A DNA stretch of 64,000 nucleotides from Marinomonas maritima (GTDB lineage Bacteria > Pseudomonadota > Gammaproteobacteria > Pseudomonadales > Marinomonadaceae), in the NCBI RefSeq assembly GCF_024435075.2, contig NZ_JAMZEG020000002.1:821501-885500 (forward strand), read 5' to 3'. The position numbers and the translations under genes were made by a program. A model generated the notes under the pieces. It searched no databases, had not been told where the DNA came from, and saw only the letters and a list, made by a program, of their open reading frames with translations. This document shows, in pieces, positions 8,226 through 16,593 of the stretch (its first letter is position 1; each line of letters begins with the position of its first letter).

Positions 8226-9275
8226 TTAATTATTCTTTTTGAAATTAAGCATTCGCTGTAATGGAATAAGTGCTTTTAATCTAGTCTCTTCTGGGATATG
8301 AATCTCCCCTGAACCATCTCTAAGCGAATTACGCAGCATCTCTAGGCTATTTAGTGCCATCCAAGGGCAATGCGCACAACTTCTGCAACTTGCACCTGAG
8401 CCTGCTGTTGGGGCCTCAATGAAGCGTTTTTTTGGGGAGGCTTGCTTCATTTTATAAAAAATCCCCCTATCCGTTGCGACAATAAAGGTTTCATTTGGCA
8501 TATTCTTCGTGGCATTCAGTAACTGCGACGTTGAACCTACAACATCTGCAATCTCAACCACTGACTCAGGCGATTCAGGATGAACAAGAATAGCAGCATT
8601 AGGATAGACCGTTTTTAAGTCTAGAATTCCTTTGGCTTTAAACTCCTCATGGACAATACAGGCACCATCCCAAAGAATCATATCCGCACCTGTTTCTCGC
8701 TGGATATAACCACCTAGGTGCTGATCCGGTGCCCAAATGATCTTCTCGCCCTGCTCAACAAGGTGTTCGACAACGTCTAGCGCAATACTGGATGTAACAA
8801 CCCAATCAGCGCGAGCCTTAACGGCCGCAGAAGTGTTTGCATACACAACCACTTTTCTCTCAGGGTATTGATCACAAAAAGCAGAAAACTCATCAATCGG
8901 ACAACCGATGTCTAATGAGCATGTAGCTTCTAAGGTTGGCATTAGAATAGTTTTTTCTGGGCTCAATATTTTTGCGGTTTCACCCATGAATTTAACACCT
9001 GCAACCACTAAAGTATCAGCGTCATGGTTTGCCCCAAAGCGAGCCATCTCCAAGGAATCGGCGATTACTCCGCCTGTTTCTTCGGCTAATTCTTGAATGG
9101 CATCTTCTGTATAATAGTGTGCTACTAAGACTGCATTTTTTTGTTTCAGCAAAAATTTGATTTCAGTACGAATTTCTTCATTGTCGATAGACTTTATTTC
9201 AAGGCTTTTTTCAGCTTCCGATAGATACTTTTGTACAGTATCTCGAAGTGCTGCTTTATTGAAAAGTTCGGACAT
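8226..9275 (-). CDS. nadA: Quinolinate synthase
   Basis: The 349-residue enzyme condenses iminoaspartate with dihydroxyacetone phosphate to quinolinate in de novo NAD synthesis, using a [4Fe-4S] cluster. Visible features are VAHYYTEDAIQELAEETGG near residue 55, the cysteine in LEATCSLDIGCP, the strand ILVHPESP, and the C-terminal cluster region CRSCAHCPWM. The length is typical of gammaproteobacterial NadA. Two tRNA-Lys genes lie upstream on the same strand. Another NAD gene, nadK, is in the same window but far away. Confidence 0.97.
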   Translation of the reverse strand: MSELFNKAALRDTVQKYLSEAEKSLEIKSIDNEEIRTEIKFLLKQKNAVLVAHYYTEDAIQELAEETGGVIADSLEMARFGANHDADTLVVAGVKFMGETAKILSPEKTILMPTLEATCSLDIGCPIDEFSAFCDQYPERKVVVYANTSAAVKARADWVVTSSIALDVVEHLVEQGEKIIWAPDQHLGGYIQRETGADMILWDGACIVHEEFKAKGILDLKTVYPNAAILVHPESPESVVEIADVVGSTSQLLNATKNMPNETFIVATDRGIFYKMKQASPKKRFIEAPTAGSGASCRSCAHCPWMALNSLEMLRNSLRDGSGEIHIPEETRLKALIPLQRMLNFKKNN

Positions 9276-9317
9276 ATCATTACCCCTTAAGAAACTGGGA
9301 GCGGAATGAGTGTTTTT

Positions 9318-9393
9318 TGGTGGGTCGTACTGGATTCGAACCAGTGACCAATTGATTAAAAGTCAACTGCTCTACCAACTGAGCTAACGACCC
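9318..9393 (-). tRNA. tRNA-Lys (anticodon TTT), second copy
   Basis: Read from 9393 to 9318, the sequence starts GGGTCGTTAGCTCAGTTGGT and has the anticodon loop CTTTTAA (anticodon TTT). It ends in an encoded CCA at 9320-9318. It is 76 bases long and identical, as far as I can read, to the copy at 9421-9496. The two are 27 bases apart, so they are probably one transcript, with nadA following. Confidence 0.96.
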
Positions 9394-9420
9394 AAAAATC
9401 ACAAAAGGAATAAAATACGT

Positions 9421-9496
9421 TGGTGGGTCGTACTGGATTCGAACCAGTGACCAATTGATTAAAAGTCAACTGCTCTACCAACTGAGCTAACGACCC
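9421..9496 (-). tRNA. tRNA-Lys (anticodon TTT), first copy
   Basis: This is the promoter-proximal tRNA-Lys, 76 bases with encoded CCA and anticodon TTT. It lies 41 bases after the cpoB stop codon on the same strand. An 8-bp inverted repeat (AACGGGTT at 9497-9504 and AACCCGTT at 9518-9525) abuts its 5' end. Confidence 0.96.
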
Positions 9497-9508
9497 AACG
9501 GGTTGCGT

Positions 9509-9536
9509 ATAATACAGAACCCGTTGAGGAATACAA
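9509..9536 (-). promoter_or_regulatory. Candidate promoter for the tRNA-Lys pair
   Basis: On the minus strand TTGTAT (9536-9531) and TATTAT (9514-9509) are separated by 16 bases. This puts transcription start a few bases before the tRNA 5' end. The -35 element touches the end of cpoB, and the -10 lies in the loop of an 8-bp inverted repeat. Confidence 0.5.
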
Positions 9537-9537
9537 G

Positions 9538-10314
9538 CTATTTAATTTTACTTAAATACCCAGCAGATAGCTTAGCGGCCTTGCTCTCGGGGAAACGTCT
9601 AATGACATCTTGTAAATAAGATTTAGCCTTGACCGTGTCGCCAAGTTGGTCGCTGACAGTTCCTAACTTATACAATGAGTCTTGCTCTTTACCATGCCCT
9701 GGGAAATTTTGGAGAACAATAGAAAATGCCTCTATTGCTTCTCTAGGTTTTCCCTGAACCAACTTAACTTCTCCTAGCCAATAATAGCCATTACCCGTTA
9801 ATGAGTTGTTTGGGAAATTATTAACAAACTTAGCAAATGCTATTTCAGCCTCGTCAAATTTCCTCTGACGAATTAAATTATAAGCATCATTATAAGATTG
9901 CTGAGATTGCTCTGTTGGTGGCTGTAAATTGACGGGAGCCAAAGGCGAGGCTATTAATGCATTCACTTTTTTGGCTGGTGTCTGAATTATGGGTTGCTCT
10001 GTCTTTGCTGTTGGGGCAGATATGTATTTTGGCTCACTTACAGAGGCCGACATAAGCAAAGATATGCGTTTATCGAGATCAATGTAACGGTCTCTTTGGC
10101 TCTGCTTCATTAACCTTAATTCATGCCCTTGCTCTTCTAATTGACCTCGAAGGCTTTGAACCTCTTGTTGAAGTGTATCCAATTGGAAAAGTAAGTCCGC
10201 AGCAGCATTTGGTGAAAGACCGCTGCTTACTTTCTGAATATCGGCTAATGCAAGTGGCGCTGTAAAACACAGCGCCACTGCAAAAGAGCGAATTTTCACG
10301 TCTTTATAGATCAT
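9538..10314 (-). CDS. cpoB: Cell division coordinator CpoB (YbgF)
   Basis: The 258-residue periplasmic protein works with TolA and PBP1B to couple peptidoglycan synthesis to outer-membrane constriction. It has an N-terminal signal peptide (VKIRSFAVALCFTAPLALA), then a coiled coil at about residues 35-75 (LDTLQQEVQSLRGQLEEQ) for trimerisation. From about residue 130 there are three TPR-like repeats, such as GNGYYWLGEVKLVQGKPREA. I place the start at ATG 10314, where it overlaps the pal stop as TAATG; a longer frame from 10353 would run into pal and mask the signal peptide. Confidence 0.92.
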   Translation of the reverse strand: MIYKDVKIRSFAVALCFTAPLALADIQKVSSGLSPNAAADLLFQLDTLQQEVQSLRGQLEEQGHELRLMKQSQRDRYIDLDKRISLLMSASVSEPKYISAPTAKTEQPIIQTPAKKVNALIASPLAPVNLQPPTEQSQQSYNDAYNLIRQRKFDEAEIAFAKFVNNFPNNSLTGNGYYWLGEVKLVQGKPREAIEAFSIVLQNFPGHGKEQDSLYKLGTVSDQLGDTVKAKSYLQDVIRRFPESKAAKLSAGYLSKIK

Positions 10315-10883
10315 TATTCGTAACGAACTTCTACTCGACGGTTTAACTGCCAAGCGTTGCTATCATGACCAAAGGCAACAGGAACTTCTTCACCAAAGCT
10401 TACTGTTTCAATTTGAGACGCTGCTACGCCTTGGATAGTCAAATAACGGCTGATTGCCTTAGCTCGACGCTCACCAAGAGCCATGTTGTATTCACGAGTA
10501 CCGCGCTCATCAGCATGACCTTCTAATACGATACGCGCATCAGGATTCGATACAAGATGCTCAGCATGTTTCGCTAGAGCTTCACGAGACTCTGGACGTA
10601 CAATTGATTTATCAAAATCAAAGTAAAATACAGTTTGCACGCCTGCTAAAGAGTCCATGCTAGCTTTTTCAGTTGCTGCTGCGTCATCAACAATAACGCT
10701 TGTTAAAGCACCCTCTTCACCAGCACCAAATGCTTGATCAGAATCTTCAGTTGCTTGTTCTGTTGAATTAGCATCTTCAGCAACAGTTGAAGAATCAGTA
10801 TCCGTTGCTGTTGTGCTACAACCTACAATCCAAGCTGCAGATAATCCAATTACAGCAATCTTACCTAGTTTATTTACACTCAT
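10314..10883 (-). CDS. pal: Peptidoglycan-associated lipoprotein Pal
   Basis: The 189-residue outer-membrane lipoprotein anchors the outer membrane to peptidoglycan and binds TolB. The N-terminus is a lipoprotein signal ending in WIVGC, followed by an acidic Ser/Thr-rich linker to about residue 75. The OmpA-like domain then shows YFDFDKSIVRPESREAL and LEGHADERGTREYNMALGER, the peptidoglycan-binding core. It lies between tolB (19 bases upstream) and cpoB (1-base overlap). Confidence 0.97.
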   Translation of the reverse strand: MSVNKLGKIAVIGLSAAWIVGCSTTATDTDSSTVAEDANSTEQATEDSDQAFGAGEEGALTSVIVDDAAATEKASMDSLAGVQTVFYFDFDKSIVRPESREALAKHAEHLVSNPDARIVLEGHADERGTREYNMALGERRAKAISRYLTIQGVAASQIETVSFGEEVPVAFGHDSNAWQLNRRVEVRYE

Positions 10884-10902
10884 TATTCACTCCTCAATGT
10901 CT

Positions 10903-12201
10903 TTATTTGAAATACGGGGACCAAGATGGTTCACGCACATCACCCTCTGCCGATGGTAACCTATATTTTACAAGCCCATCAACGGATACTACCGATAAGA
11001 TACCCTTTCCTTGATAGGTTGTGGCATACATCACCATGCTACCATTTGGCGCAATGCTTGGCGATTCGTCTAAGTAAGTCTCTGTGAGAACTTGAACTCG
11101 GCCTGTTTTCATATCCTGTAGCGCAATATGATAGTTGCCATCGTTCTTTTGAACCGTCACAAGGTATCGGCCATCAGGCGTCATTCTTGCTCTGGTATTT
11201 AGATCACCTTCAAAAGTAACCCTCTCAACACGCTTACTACTTACATCCAACCGATATATTTGCGGATTTCCGCCACGATCAGATGTGAATACAATTCCCT
11301 TACCATCTGGTTCCCAGCTTGGTTCGGTGTCTATAGCATAATGATTTGTCATGCGCTCAAGTTTTTGAGTCGCAATGTTTAAAGTATAAATTTCTGGGTT
11401 ATTATCTTTAGACAATACCAATGCTAATTTTTTACCATCTGGCGACCATGCTGGCGCACCATTTAACCCTCTGAATTGCGCAATCTGCTGACGCTTGCCT
11501 GTCGCTAGCTCTTGAATGAAGATGTTCGGGCGACGGTTTCTAAACATGACATAAGCTATATTTCGTCCGTCCCCACTCCACGATGGAGATAATATAGGCT
11601 CTTTAGATTCTACTACGACCTGAGGCCTATGCCCGTCAGCATCGGCAACTTGCAGTTTAAACAAAGGGGCTTTTTTATCGCCTTCAGCAGTAACATATAA
11701 TATTCTTGTGCTGAATGCCCCTCTTGTTCCTGTTAGTAGTTCGTAAACTTTGTCACTAATGTAATGCGCAGCGTCCCTAAAGTTTCTTGAGCTAACGTCA
11801 ATAGAGCTGTGTTTTTGAACAGGTTTTTGGCTTAAAACATTTAACAGCTCAAAGCCAATGCGATACTGATTGTTGGGCAGCTTTTGAACACTGCCGATGA
11901 CAACATAATCACTTTTTAAAAGGCGCCAATCTCTATAGAAAACATCCGCTTCTTTTGATGGCATGCTTAACATATTAGACCGCGGTACTGGCTGAAACAA
12001 GCCACTTCTTGCCAAGTCATTTTCTACAATTTGTGCTATATCTTCAGGTAACGCTTCAAAGCCGTCATACCCAAAAGGTACCACGGCAATAGGAAGCAAC
12101 TGGTCAGCGCCACTCGTTATTTCAATGACTAATTGAGCTTTAGCTGAACTTAAAAATATCAAGCAAGTGAAAATAACACTCAACCATTTTTTAAACATCA
12201 T
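10903..12201 (-). CDS. tolB: Tol-Pal system beta-propeller protein TolB
   Basis: The 432-residue periplasmic protein has a signal peptide (KKWLSVIFTCLIFLSSAKA), an N-terminal alpha/beta domain to about residue 165, and a six-bladed propeller made of repeats such as PAWSPDGKKLALVL and PSWEPDGKGIVFTSDRGGNPQIY. TolB passes between Pal and TolA during constriction. Two ATG codons stand in a row at the start; the first overlaps the tolA stop in TAATG, so translation is probably coupled. Confidence 0.97.
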   Translation of the reverse strand: MMFKKWLSVIFTCLIFLSSAKAQLVIEITSGADQLLPIAVVPFGYDGFEALPEDIAQIVENDLARSGLFQPVPRSNMLSMPSKEADVFYRDWRLLKSDYVVIGSVQKLPNNQYRIGFELLNVLSQKPVQKHSSIDVSSRNFRDAAHYISDKVYELLTGTRGAFSTRILYVTAEGDKKAPLFKLQVADADGHRPQVVVESKEPILSPSWSGDGRNIAYVMFRNRRPNIFIQELATGKRQQIAQFRGLNGAPAWSPDGKKLALVLSKDNNPEIYTLNIATQKLERMTNHYAIDTEPSWEPDGKGIVFTSDRGGNPQIYRLDVSSKRVERVTFEGDLNTRARMTPDGRYLVTVQKNDGNYHIALQDMKTGRVQVLTETYLDESPSIAPNGSMVMYATTYQGKGILSVVSVDGLVKYRLPSAEGDVREPSWSPYFK

Positions 12202-13142
12202 TAATTTCTCAAATCCTGCGGGTTAAAAATTAAATCTATCTGACGAAAGTTTCTTTCAAAAATATAAGAGTCAACTGTTGCTAACTCTTCAATACGTCTT
12301 ACCTTATAAACTGCATCAACGGCCCTTTGATCAAACAAAGCATCACCACTACTTTTAGTAACCTGAGCATTCATAACTTCACCGTTCGGTAAGAAATAAA
12401 TACGTAACTGAGCTATCATATTATTACGTGCATTTGGTGGACGAATCCACGCAGATGTCACTCTATTATTAATCAAACTACTAATAGATTGCACCATTTG
12501 AGCTTCTTCTGCAGCACGTTTCTTTGCTTCTTCTGCAGCAGCTTGCGCAGCTTCTTTTTCCGCTTTTTTCTGTTCCGCTAATCTTGCTGCTTCTTCCTGA
12601 CGCTTACGCTCTTCTACAGCCATACGCTCTGCTTCAGCTTTACGGATCAGTTCTTTACTCAGTTGCTCTTTAACCTCGGCCTCTTTTGCTAAGCGCTTTT
12701 TGTCTGCCACTTGCTCCAATCGCTTTTTCTCAGTTTCTTGTGCTATACGCTTTTGCTCCGCGTCACGTTTTTTTTCGTTGGATTTCTGCAATGCTTCGGC
12801 TGCTTTTTCTTTTATCTGCTTCGCTTGAGCGACTTTTTTTTGTTTGTCTTCTAGGGCTTTACGTTCTGCTTCTTTCTTTTGATTTTGTTCAGCTTCTCTT
12901 CTCTTTTTTTCAGATAAAGCTGCCTGCTGTTGTTTGGCGGCCTTTTCTTCAGATTCTCGCTTACCAATTATTGTCTGAGAGATATCAATAACCGTTGCAT
13001 TGACAATATGCGGCCTTTTAGGTTGCTGAGGGGCATTATCACTAAAATCAATAACAACCACGCCAGCGACAATGATACTAAGGTGCAAACCCACTGCTAG
13101 CAAGATTGGAATGCTGTAATTTTCACTGCGCAACCACTTCAT
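12201..13142 (-). CDS. tolA: Tol-Pal system protein TolA
   Basis: The 313-residue protein spans the periplasm and transmits force from the TolQR motor. It has one membrane helix (about residues 11-31, IPILLAVGLHLSIIVAGVVV) and a long Lys/Glu/Ala-rich helix from about 60 to 215 with repeats such as KRLEQVADKKRLAKEAE. The C-terminal domain of about 95 residues (LINNRVTSAWIRPPNAR through IDLIFNP) binds TolB and Pal. Start and stop both overlap neighbours by one base. The low-complexity helix creates long antisense open frames that are not genes. Confidence 0.96.
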   Translation of the reverse strand: MKWLRSENYSIPILLAVGLHLSIIVAGVVVIDFSDNAPQQPKRPHIVNATVIDISQTIIGKRESEEKAAKQQQAALSEKKRREAEQNQKKEAERKALEDKQKKVAQAKQIKEKAAEALQKSNEKKRDAEQKRIAQETEKKRLEQVADKKRLAKEAEVKEQLSKELIRKAEAERMAVEERKRQEEAARLAEQKKAEKEAAQAAAEEAKKRAAEEAQMVQSISSLINNRVTSAWIRPPNARNNMIAQLRIYFLPNGEVMNAQVTKSSGDALFDQRAVDAVYKVRRIEELATVDSYIFERNFRQIDLIFNPQDLRN

Positions 13143-13570
13143 TAATTTCTATCCGGCTCTGTCACTAGTCCTACGTTCGGAACTCCTGCGCCTTGTAGAG
13201 CAACCATTAATCCAATGACATCGCCATAAGGGACATTTCTATCACCTCTGACTAATACAGACGTCTTCGGATTTTGGCTCAATACCTTTCTGACTCTATC
13301 TTGTAGTTTTGCTAATGCTATTGATTCCTGCTTGCCGCCGACATCCAAATAGAACTTACCTTTTGAATCTACCGAGGCAATCATTACGTCGTTTTCACTG
13401 TCTTGTATTGGAGACGCGCTGGCATTAGGGAGCTCCACATCAACACCTTGAGTAAGCATAGGGGCAGTTATCATAAAAATAACCAGCAACACCAGCATTA
13501 CGTCAATGTAAGGGACAACATTTATTTCAGCCATTGGGCGACGTTTATTTCTTCTTCTAGGGCGAGCCAC
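13142..13570 (-). CDS. tolR: Tol-Pal system protein TolR
   Basis: The 142-residue inner-membrane protein is the ExbD/TolR partner of TolQ. It has a single membrane helix with the essential Asp (VVPYIDVMLVLLVIFMI, residues 18-34) and a periplasmic domain ending in ALQGAGVPNVGLVTEP. Translation starts at a GTG that overlaps the tolQ stop (TAGTG). It probably uses the proton gradient together with TolQ to energise TolA. Confidence 0.96.
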   Translation of the reverse strand: MARPRRRNKRRPMAEINVVPYIDVMLVLLVIFMITAPMLTQGVDVELPNASASPIQDSENDVMIASVDSKGKFYLDVGGKQESIALAKLQDRVRKVLSQNPKTSVLVRGDRNVPYGDVIGLMVALQGAGVPNVGLVTEPDRN

Positions 13571-14250
13571 TATACAGCGCCTCCCTCTCTAACATGTACC
13601 TTGCGGTGTAAGATACTAGTGAATTCATCAGCGAAGTTTTCATAGCTTGAACCCAGAGATTCAGCGGTCGAAGAAAAACGGTTGTAAGCTATAACCGCAG
13701 GAATGGCGGCTGCTAGCCCTATCGCTGTCGCTATAAGTGCTTCGGCAATACCAGGTGCAACGGCAGCTAGTGTTGCTTGTTGCACTTCGGCTAGCCCAAT
13801 AAATGAATGCATGATTCCCCAAACGGTACCAAACAAACCTATATAAGGGCTCGTTGAACCAACAGTTGCTAAGAACGGGAGATGTTGGTCCAGTTTTTCC
13901 TCTTCTCGATACAGCGCTACTCGCATTGCTCTTTGTACGCCATCCATAATGGCGTCAGGATCAACATTTTGGCTCTGTCTTAATCGAGTAAATTCTTTGA
14001 TTCCTGATGTGAAAATATTCTCCATACCTTCCACTTTTCGACCTTCTTGCGTGAGCTTACGATACAGCTGACTAAGATCGATACCAGACCAAAAGCTTTC
14101 CTCAAATGCAGCACGAACTTTTTTCGCTTCTTTTAAAACTCGAATTCTCTGAAATATTGCAATCCATGAAAAAATGGAAGCAGCTAGTAATATCAACATA
14201 ACAAGTTGAACAACAAAACTAGCACTGGCGATAAGACCCCAAATTGACAT
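13570..14250 (-). CDS. tolQ: Tol-Pal system protein TolQ
   Basis: The 226-residue protein belongs to the MotA/TolQ/ExbB proton channel family. Three membrane helices are visible: residues 9-30 (VVQLVMLILLAASIFSWIAI), about 125-150 (TSPYIGLFGTVWGIMHSFIG) and 165-190 (IAEALIATAIGLAAAIPAVI). It starts nine bases after ruvB. In most gammaproteobacteria a ybgC gene lies just before tolQ, but there is no room for one here. Confidence 0.97.
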   Translation of the reverse strand: MSIWGLIASASFVVQLVMLILLAASIFSWIAIFQRIRVLKEAKKVRAAFEESFWSGIDLSQLYRKLTQEGRKVEGMENIFTSGIKEFTRLRQSQNVDPDAIMDGVQRAMRVALYREEEKLDQHLPFLATVGSTSPYIGLFGTVWGIMHSFIGLAEVQQATLAAVAPGIAEALIATAIGLAAAIPAVIAYNRFSSTAESLGSSYENFADEFTSILHRKVHVREGGAV

Positions 14251-14259
14251 TAGTAACCT

Positions 14260-15273
14260 CTATTTAAAATCTGAAGGTAGTTGATAATTAAAATGTTCAT
14301 ATGCACGCTTTGTAACCTGACGACCTCTTGGTGTCCTGATTATAAAACCCTGCTGAATCAAAAATGGCTCAATGACATCTTCGATCGTATCTTTGTCTTC
14401 ACCTAGCGCAGCAGAAACGCTATCCAGTCCAACCGGTCTTCCGTCGAACTTTTCTATCATAGTCAATAACATACGTCTATCTAAATGATCAAAACCTTGA
14501 CTATCTACACTTAACATATCCAATGCACTTCGAGCAACAGCTTGCCCTACAAGCACCTCACCTCTTACTTGTGCCACGTCTCTCACTCTTCGGAGCAACC
14601 TATTTGCTATTCTGGGTGTTCCTCGTGACCTTCTTGCCACTTCAAAACAACCTGGCTGATCGAGTTCCATGCCCATTTTTCCCGCAGAGCGAGCCACAAT
14701 AGTGGTTAAAGATGCAACGTCATAGAATTCTAATCGTTGAACAATGCCAAAGCGGTCACGTAGAGGCGAGGTTAATAATCCCGCTCGCGTTGTTGCTCCG
14801 ACAAGTGTAAATGGCGGGAGTTCAATTTTTATCGATCTCGCTGCCGGGCCTTCACCAATCATAATGTCGAGTTGGTAATCCTCCATTGCGGGATAAAGCA
14901 CCTCTTCAATGGCTGGGCTTAATCTGTGTATCTCATCGATAAAAAGGATATCGCCTTCATTTAGATTTGTTAGTAAAGCAGCAAGGTCGCCAGCCCTTTC
15001 TAATACAGGGCCTGAAGTTGTTCTCACATCCGCACCCATTTCGTTACCTATGATATGAGCAAGTGTTGTCTTGCCCAATCCTGGAGGGCCAAAGATTAAA
15101 GTATGATCCAATGGCTCATTTCGCTGTCTAGCCGCCTCAATAAAAATTTCCATCTGCTCTCTAACAACGGGTTGGCCTATGTACTCAGACAGTGCTTGTG
15201 GCCGTATTGCTCGATCCACTTGTCGATCATTACCTTTAAGTTCAGCAGAAATAATACGATCTTGTTCAATCAT
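14260..15273 (-). CDS. ruvB: Holliday junction helicase subunit RuvB
   Basis: The 337-residue AAA+ motor drives branch migration with RuvA. It shows Walker A (FGPPGLGKTTLAHIIG, about residues 61-76), Walker B (ILFIDEIHRL), sensor 1 (LVGATTRAGLL) and the C-terminal winged helix (TPRGRQVTKRAYEHF). It is three bases downstream of ruvA and leads directly into tolQ, so recombination and envelope genes may share a transcript. Confidence 0.98.
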   Translation of the reverse strand: MIEQDRIISAELKGNDRQVDRAIRPQALSEYIGQPVVREQMEIFIEAARQRNEPLDHTLIFGPPGLGKTTLAHIIGNEMGADVRTTSGPVLERAGDLAALLTNLNEGDILFIDEIHRLSPAIEEVLYPAMEDYQLDIMIGEGPAARSIKIELPPFTLVGATTRAGLLTSPLRDRFGIVQRLEFYDVASLTTIVARSAGKMGMELDQPGCFEVARRSRGTPRIANRLLRRVRDVAQVRGEVLVGQAVARSALDMLSVDSQGFDHLDRRMLLTMIEKFDGRPVGLDSVSAALGEDKDTIEDVIEPFLIQQGFIIRTPRGRQVTKRAYEHFNYQLPSDFK

Positions 15274-15276
15274 GCT

Positions 15277-15879
15277 TTATTTCCTTAGCATCCCTTTCAA
15301 AGCGGCCTTAATAACGTCTTCACTATTGGCTGAATCCATTGGCACACCAGCAATCGCCTTGGCGGCTTCTTGCGGTTTGTAACCAAGAGATATGAGAGCG
15401 GCTTCAGCCTCTTGCCTAGGGTCTGCTTGTACTTGACGTAATACGGTAGGCGTAGAGAACAAATCATTTTTTGCAGCTTGTCCAAGCTTGTCTCGCAATT
15501 CAATAATAAGGCGCTCAGCAGTCTTCTTGCCAACCCCTGGAATCCGCGTAAGCGCGTCTACGTCTGATTCTTGGACATTTGTAATAAGTTCTTCAGAAGA
15601 CATACTAGATAAAACAGCCAATGCCATTTTAGGCCCAATACCGTTTACCTTTATTAAAACACGAAATAAAGCGCGTTCATTTTTATTAATGAAACCATAA
15701 AGAGTATGGGAATCTTCTTTTACTAAAAAATGGGTAAAGAGTGTTACTTGACCGCCAACTTGAGGCAAATCATAAATAGTCGTCATCGATGCGCTAATTT
15801 CATACCCTATACCAGCCACATCAACCAATAGTTCAGGTGGTGTTTTTTCTACCAAGGTGCCGACAATTCGTCCGATCAC
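15277..15879 (-). CDS. ruvA: Holliday junction DNA helicase subunit RuvA
   Basis: The 200-residue protein binds four-way junctions as a tetramer and loads RuvB. It has an OB-fold N-terminus (MIGRIVGTLVEKTPPELLVD), two helix-hairpin-helix motifs (LIKVNGIGPKMALAVLS and LTRIPGVGKKTAERLIIEL) and a C-terminal domain (EAEAALISLGYKPQEAAKAI) that touches RuvB. Its start overlaps the ruvC stop by four bases. Confidence 0.98.
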   Translation of the reverse strand: MIGRIVGTLVEKTPPELLVDVAGIGYEISASMTTIYDLPQVGGQVTLFTHFLVKEDSHTLYGFINKNERALFRVLIKVNGIGPKMALAVLSSMSSEELITNVQESDVDALTRIPGVGKKTAERLIIELRDKLGQAAKNDLFSTPTVLRQVQADPRQEAEAALISLGYKPQEAAKAIAGVPMDSANSEDVIKAALKGMLRK

Positions 15880-16433
15880 AACGCTTTCCTTACATCTTGT
15901 TCTGTCCAGCGCTTAGATGAGCGCCCTGCTCGCTTACCGACACCATATTCTAGCCCGCCGGATGTTCGAGTATTAGCATGACACAAAGCAATCGCTAAAG
16001 CATCTGCTGCATCCGCTTGAGGTTTAGAGGATAAACTTAATAACAACTGTACCATTGTCTGAACTTGTGTTTTATCTGCGTTGCCATTCCCAACAACAGA
16101 TTGCTTGACTCGTCTGGCCGCGTATTCATAGACAAAAAGCTCTTGAAGAGAAGCTGCCACAATAGCCGCGCCTCTTGCTTGACCAAGCTTTAAAGCAGAA
16201 TTCGCATTTTTGGCTAAAAAAACTTCCTCGATAGCAAACTCATTTGGTTCATATTCATCGAGCAAAGCAGAAACGTTATTGAAGATATGTTTAAGTCTAA
16301 CGGACAGCGCCTCATCTGGTAGTCGAATGCAGCCACTGTTGACATAAATGGACTTGCCATTTAATACATCAATAATCCCAAAACCCGTAATTCGAGAGCC
16401 TGGATCAATCGCTAAAATTCTAGTCTTAACCAT
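15876..16433 (-). CDS. ruvC: Holliday junction resolvase RuvC
   Basis: The 185-residue endonuclease cuts Holliday junctions. Catalytic acidic residues are visible in LAIDPGSRITGFG (Asp near residue 9), FAIEEVFLAKN (Glu near 68) and QADAADALAIALCHA (two Asp near 140). It is the first gene of the ruvCAB-tol run. The yebC gene, often found between aspS and ruvC, is absent. Confidence 0.97.
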   Translation of the reverse strand: MVKTRILAIDPGSRITGFGIIDVLNGKSIYVNSGCIRLPDEALSVRLKHIFNNVSALLDEYEPNEFAIEEVFLAKNANSALKLGQARGAAIVAASLQELFVYEYAARRVKQSVVGNGNADKTQVQTMVQLLLSLSSKPQADAADALAIALCHANTRTSGGLEYGVGKRAGRSSKRWTEQDVRKAL

Positions 16434-16506
16434 GCTTCTTCTGTGCCCTTTATGATTACTGTATATTTCAACAGTCCTTTAACAAGTATGCAATGGCAAT
16501 CTATAA

Positions 16507-16532
16507 AAAAGGCCGCGAATAAGCGGCCTTTT
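16507..16532 (-). terminator. Terminator downstream of aspS
   Basis: Perfect 10-bp arms AAAAGGCCGC (16507-16516) and GCGGCCTTTT (16523-16532) with a six-base loop form a GC-rich hairpin with a T-tail on the minus strand, 62 bases after the aspS stop. It separates aspS from ruvCAB. Confidence 0.85.
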
Positions 16533-16593
16533 ACGATTTACTTTCAATTTTGTAACATAACTTACTGTTTTAAAATAAGTTTAAACGCTAGCT

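Noticed and set aside
12686..12991. Long open frame opposite tolA
   Set aside because: It mirrors the Lys/Glu/Ala-rich coiled-coil codons of TolA; no ribosome site or recognisable protein.
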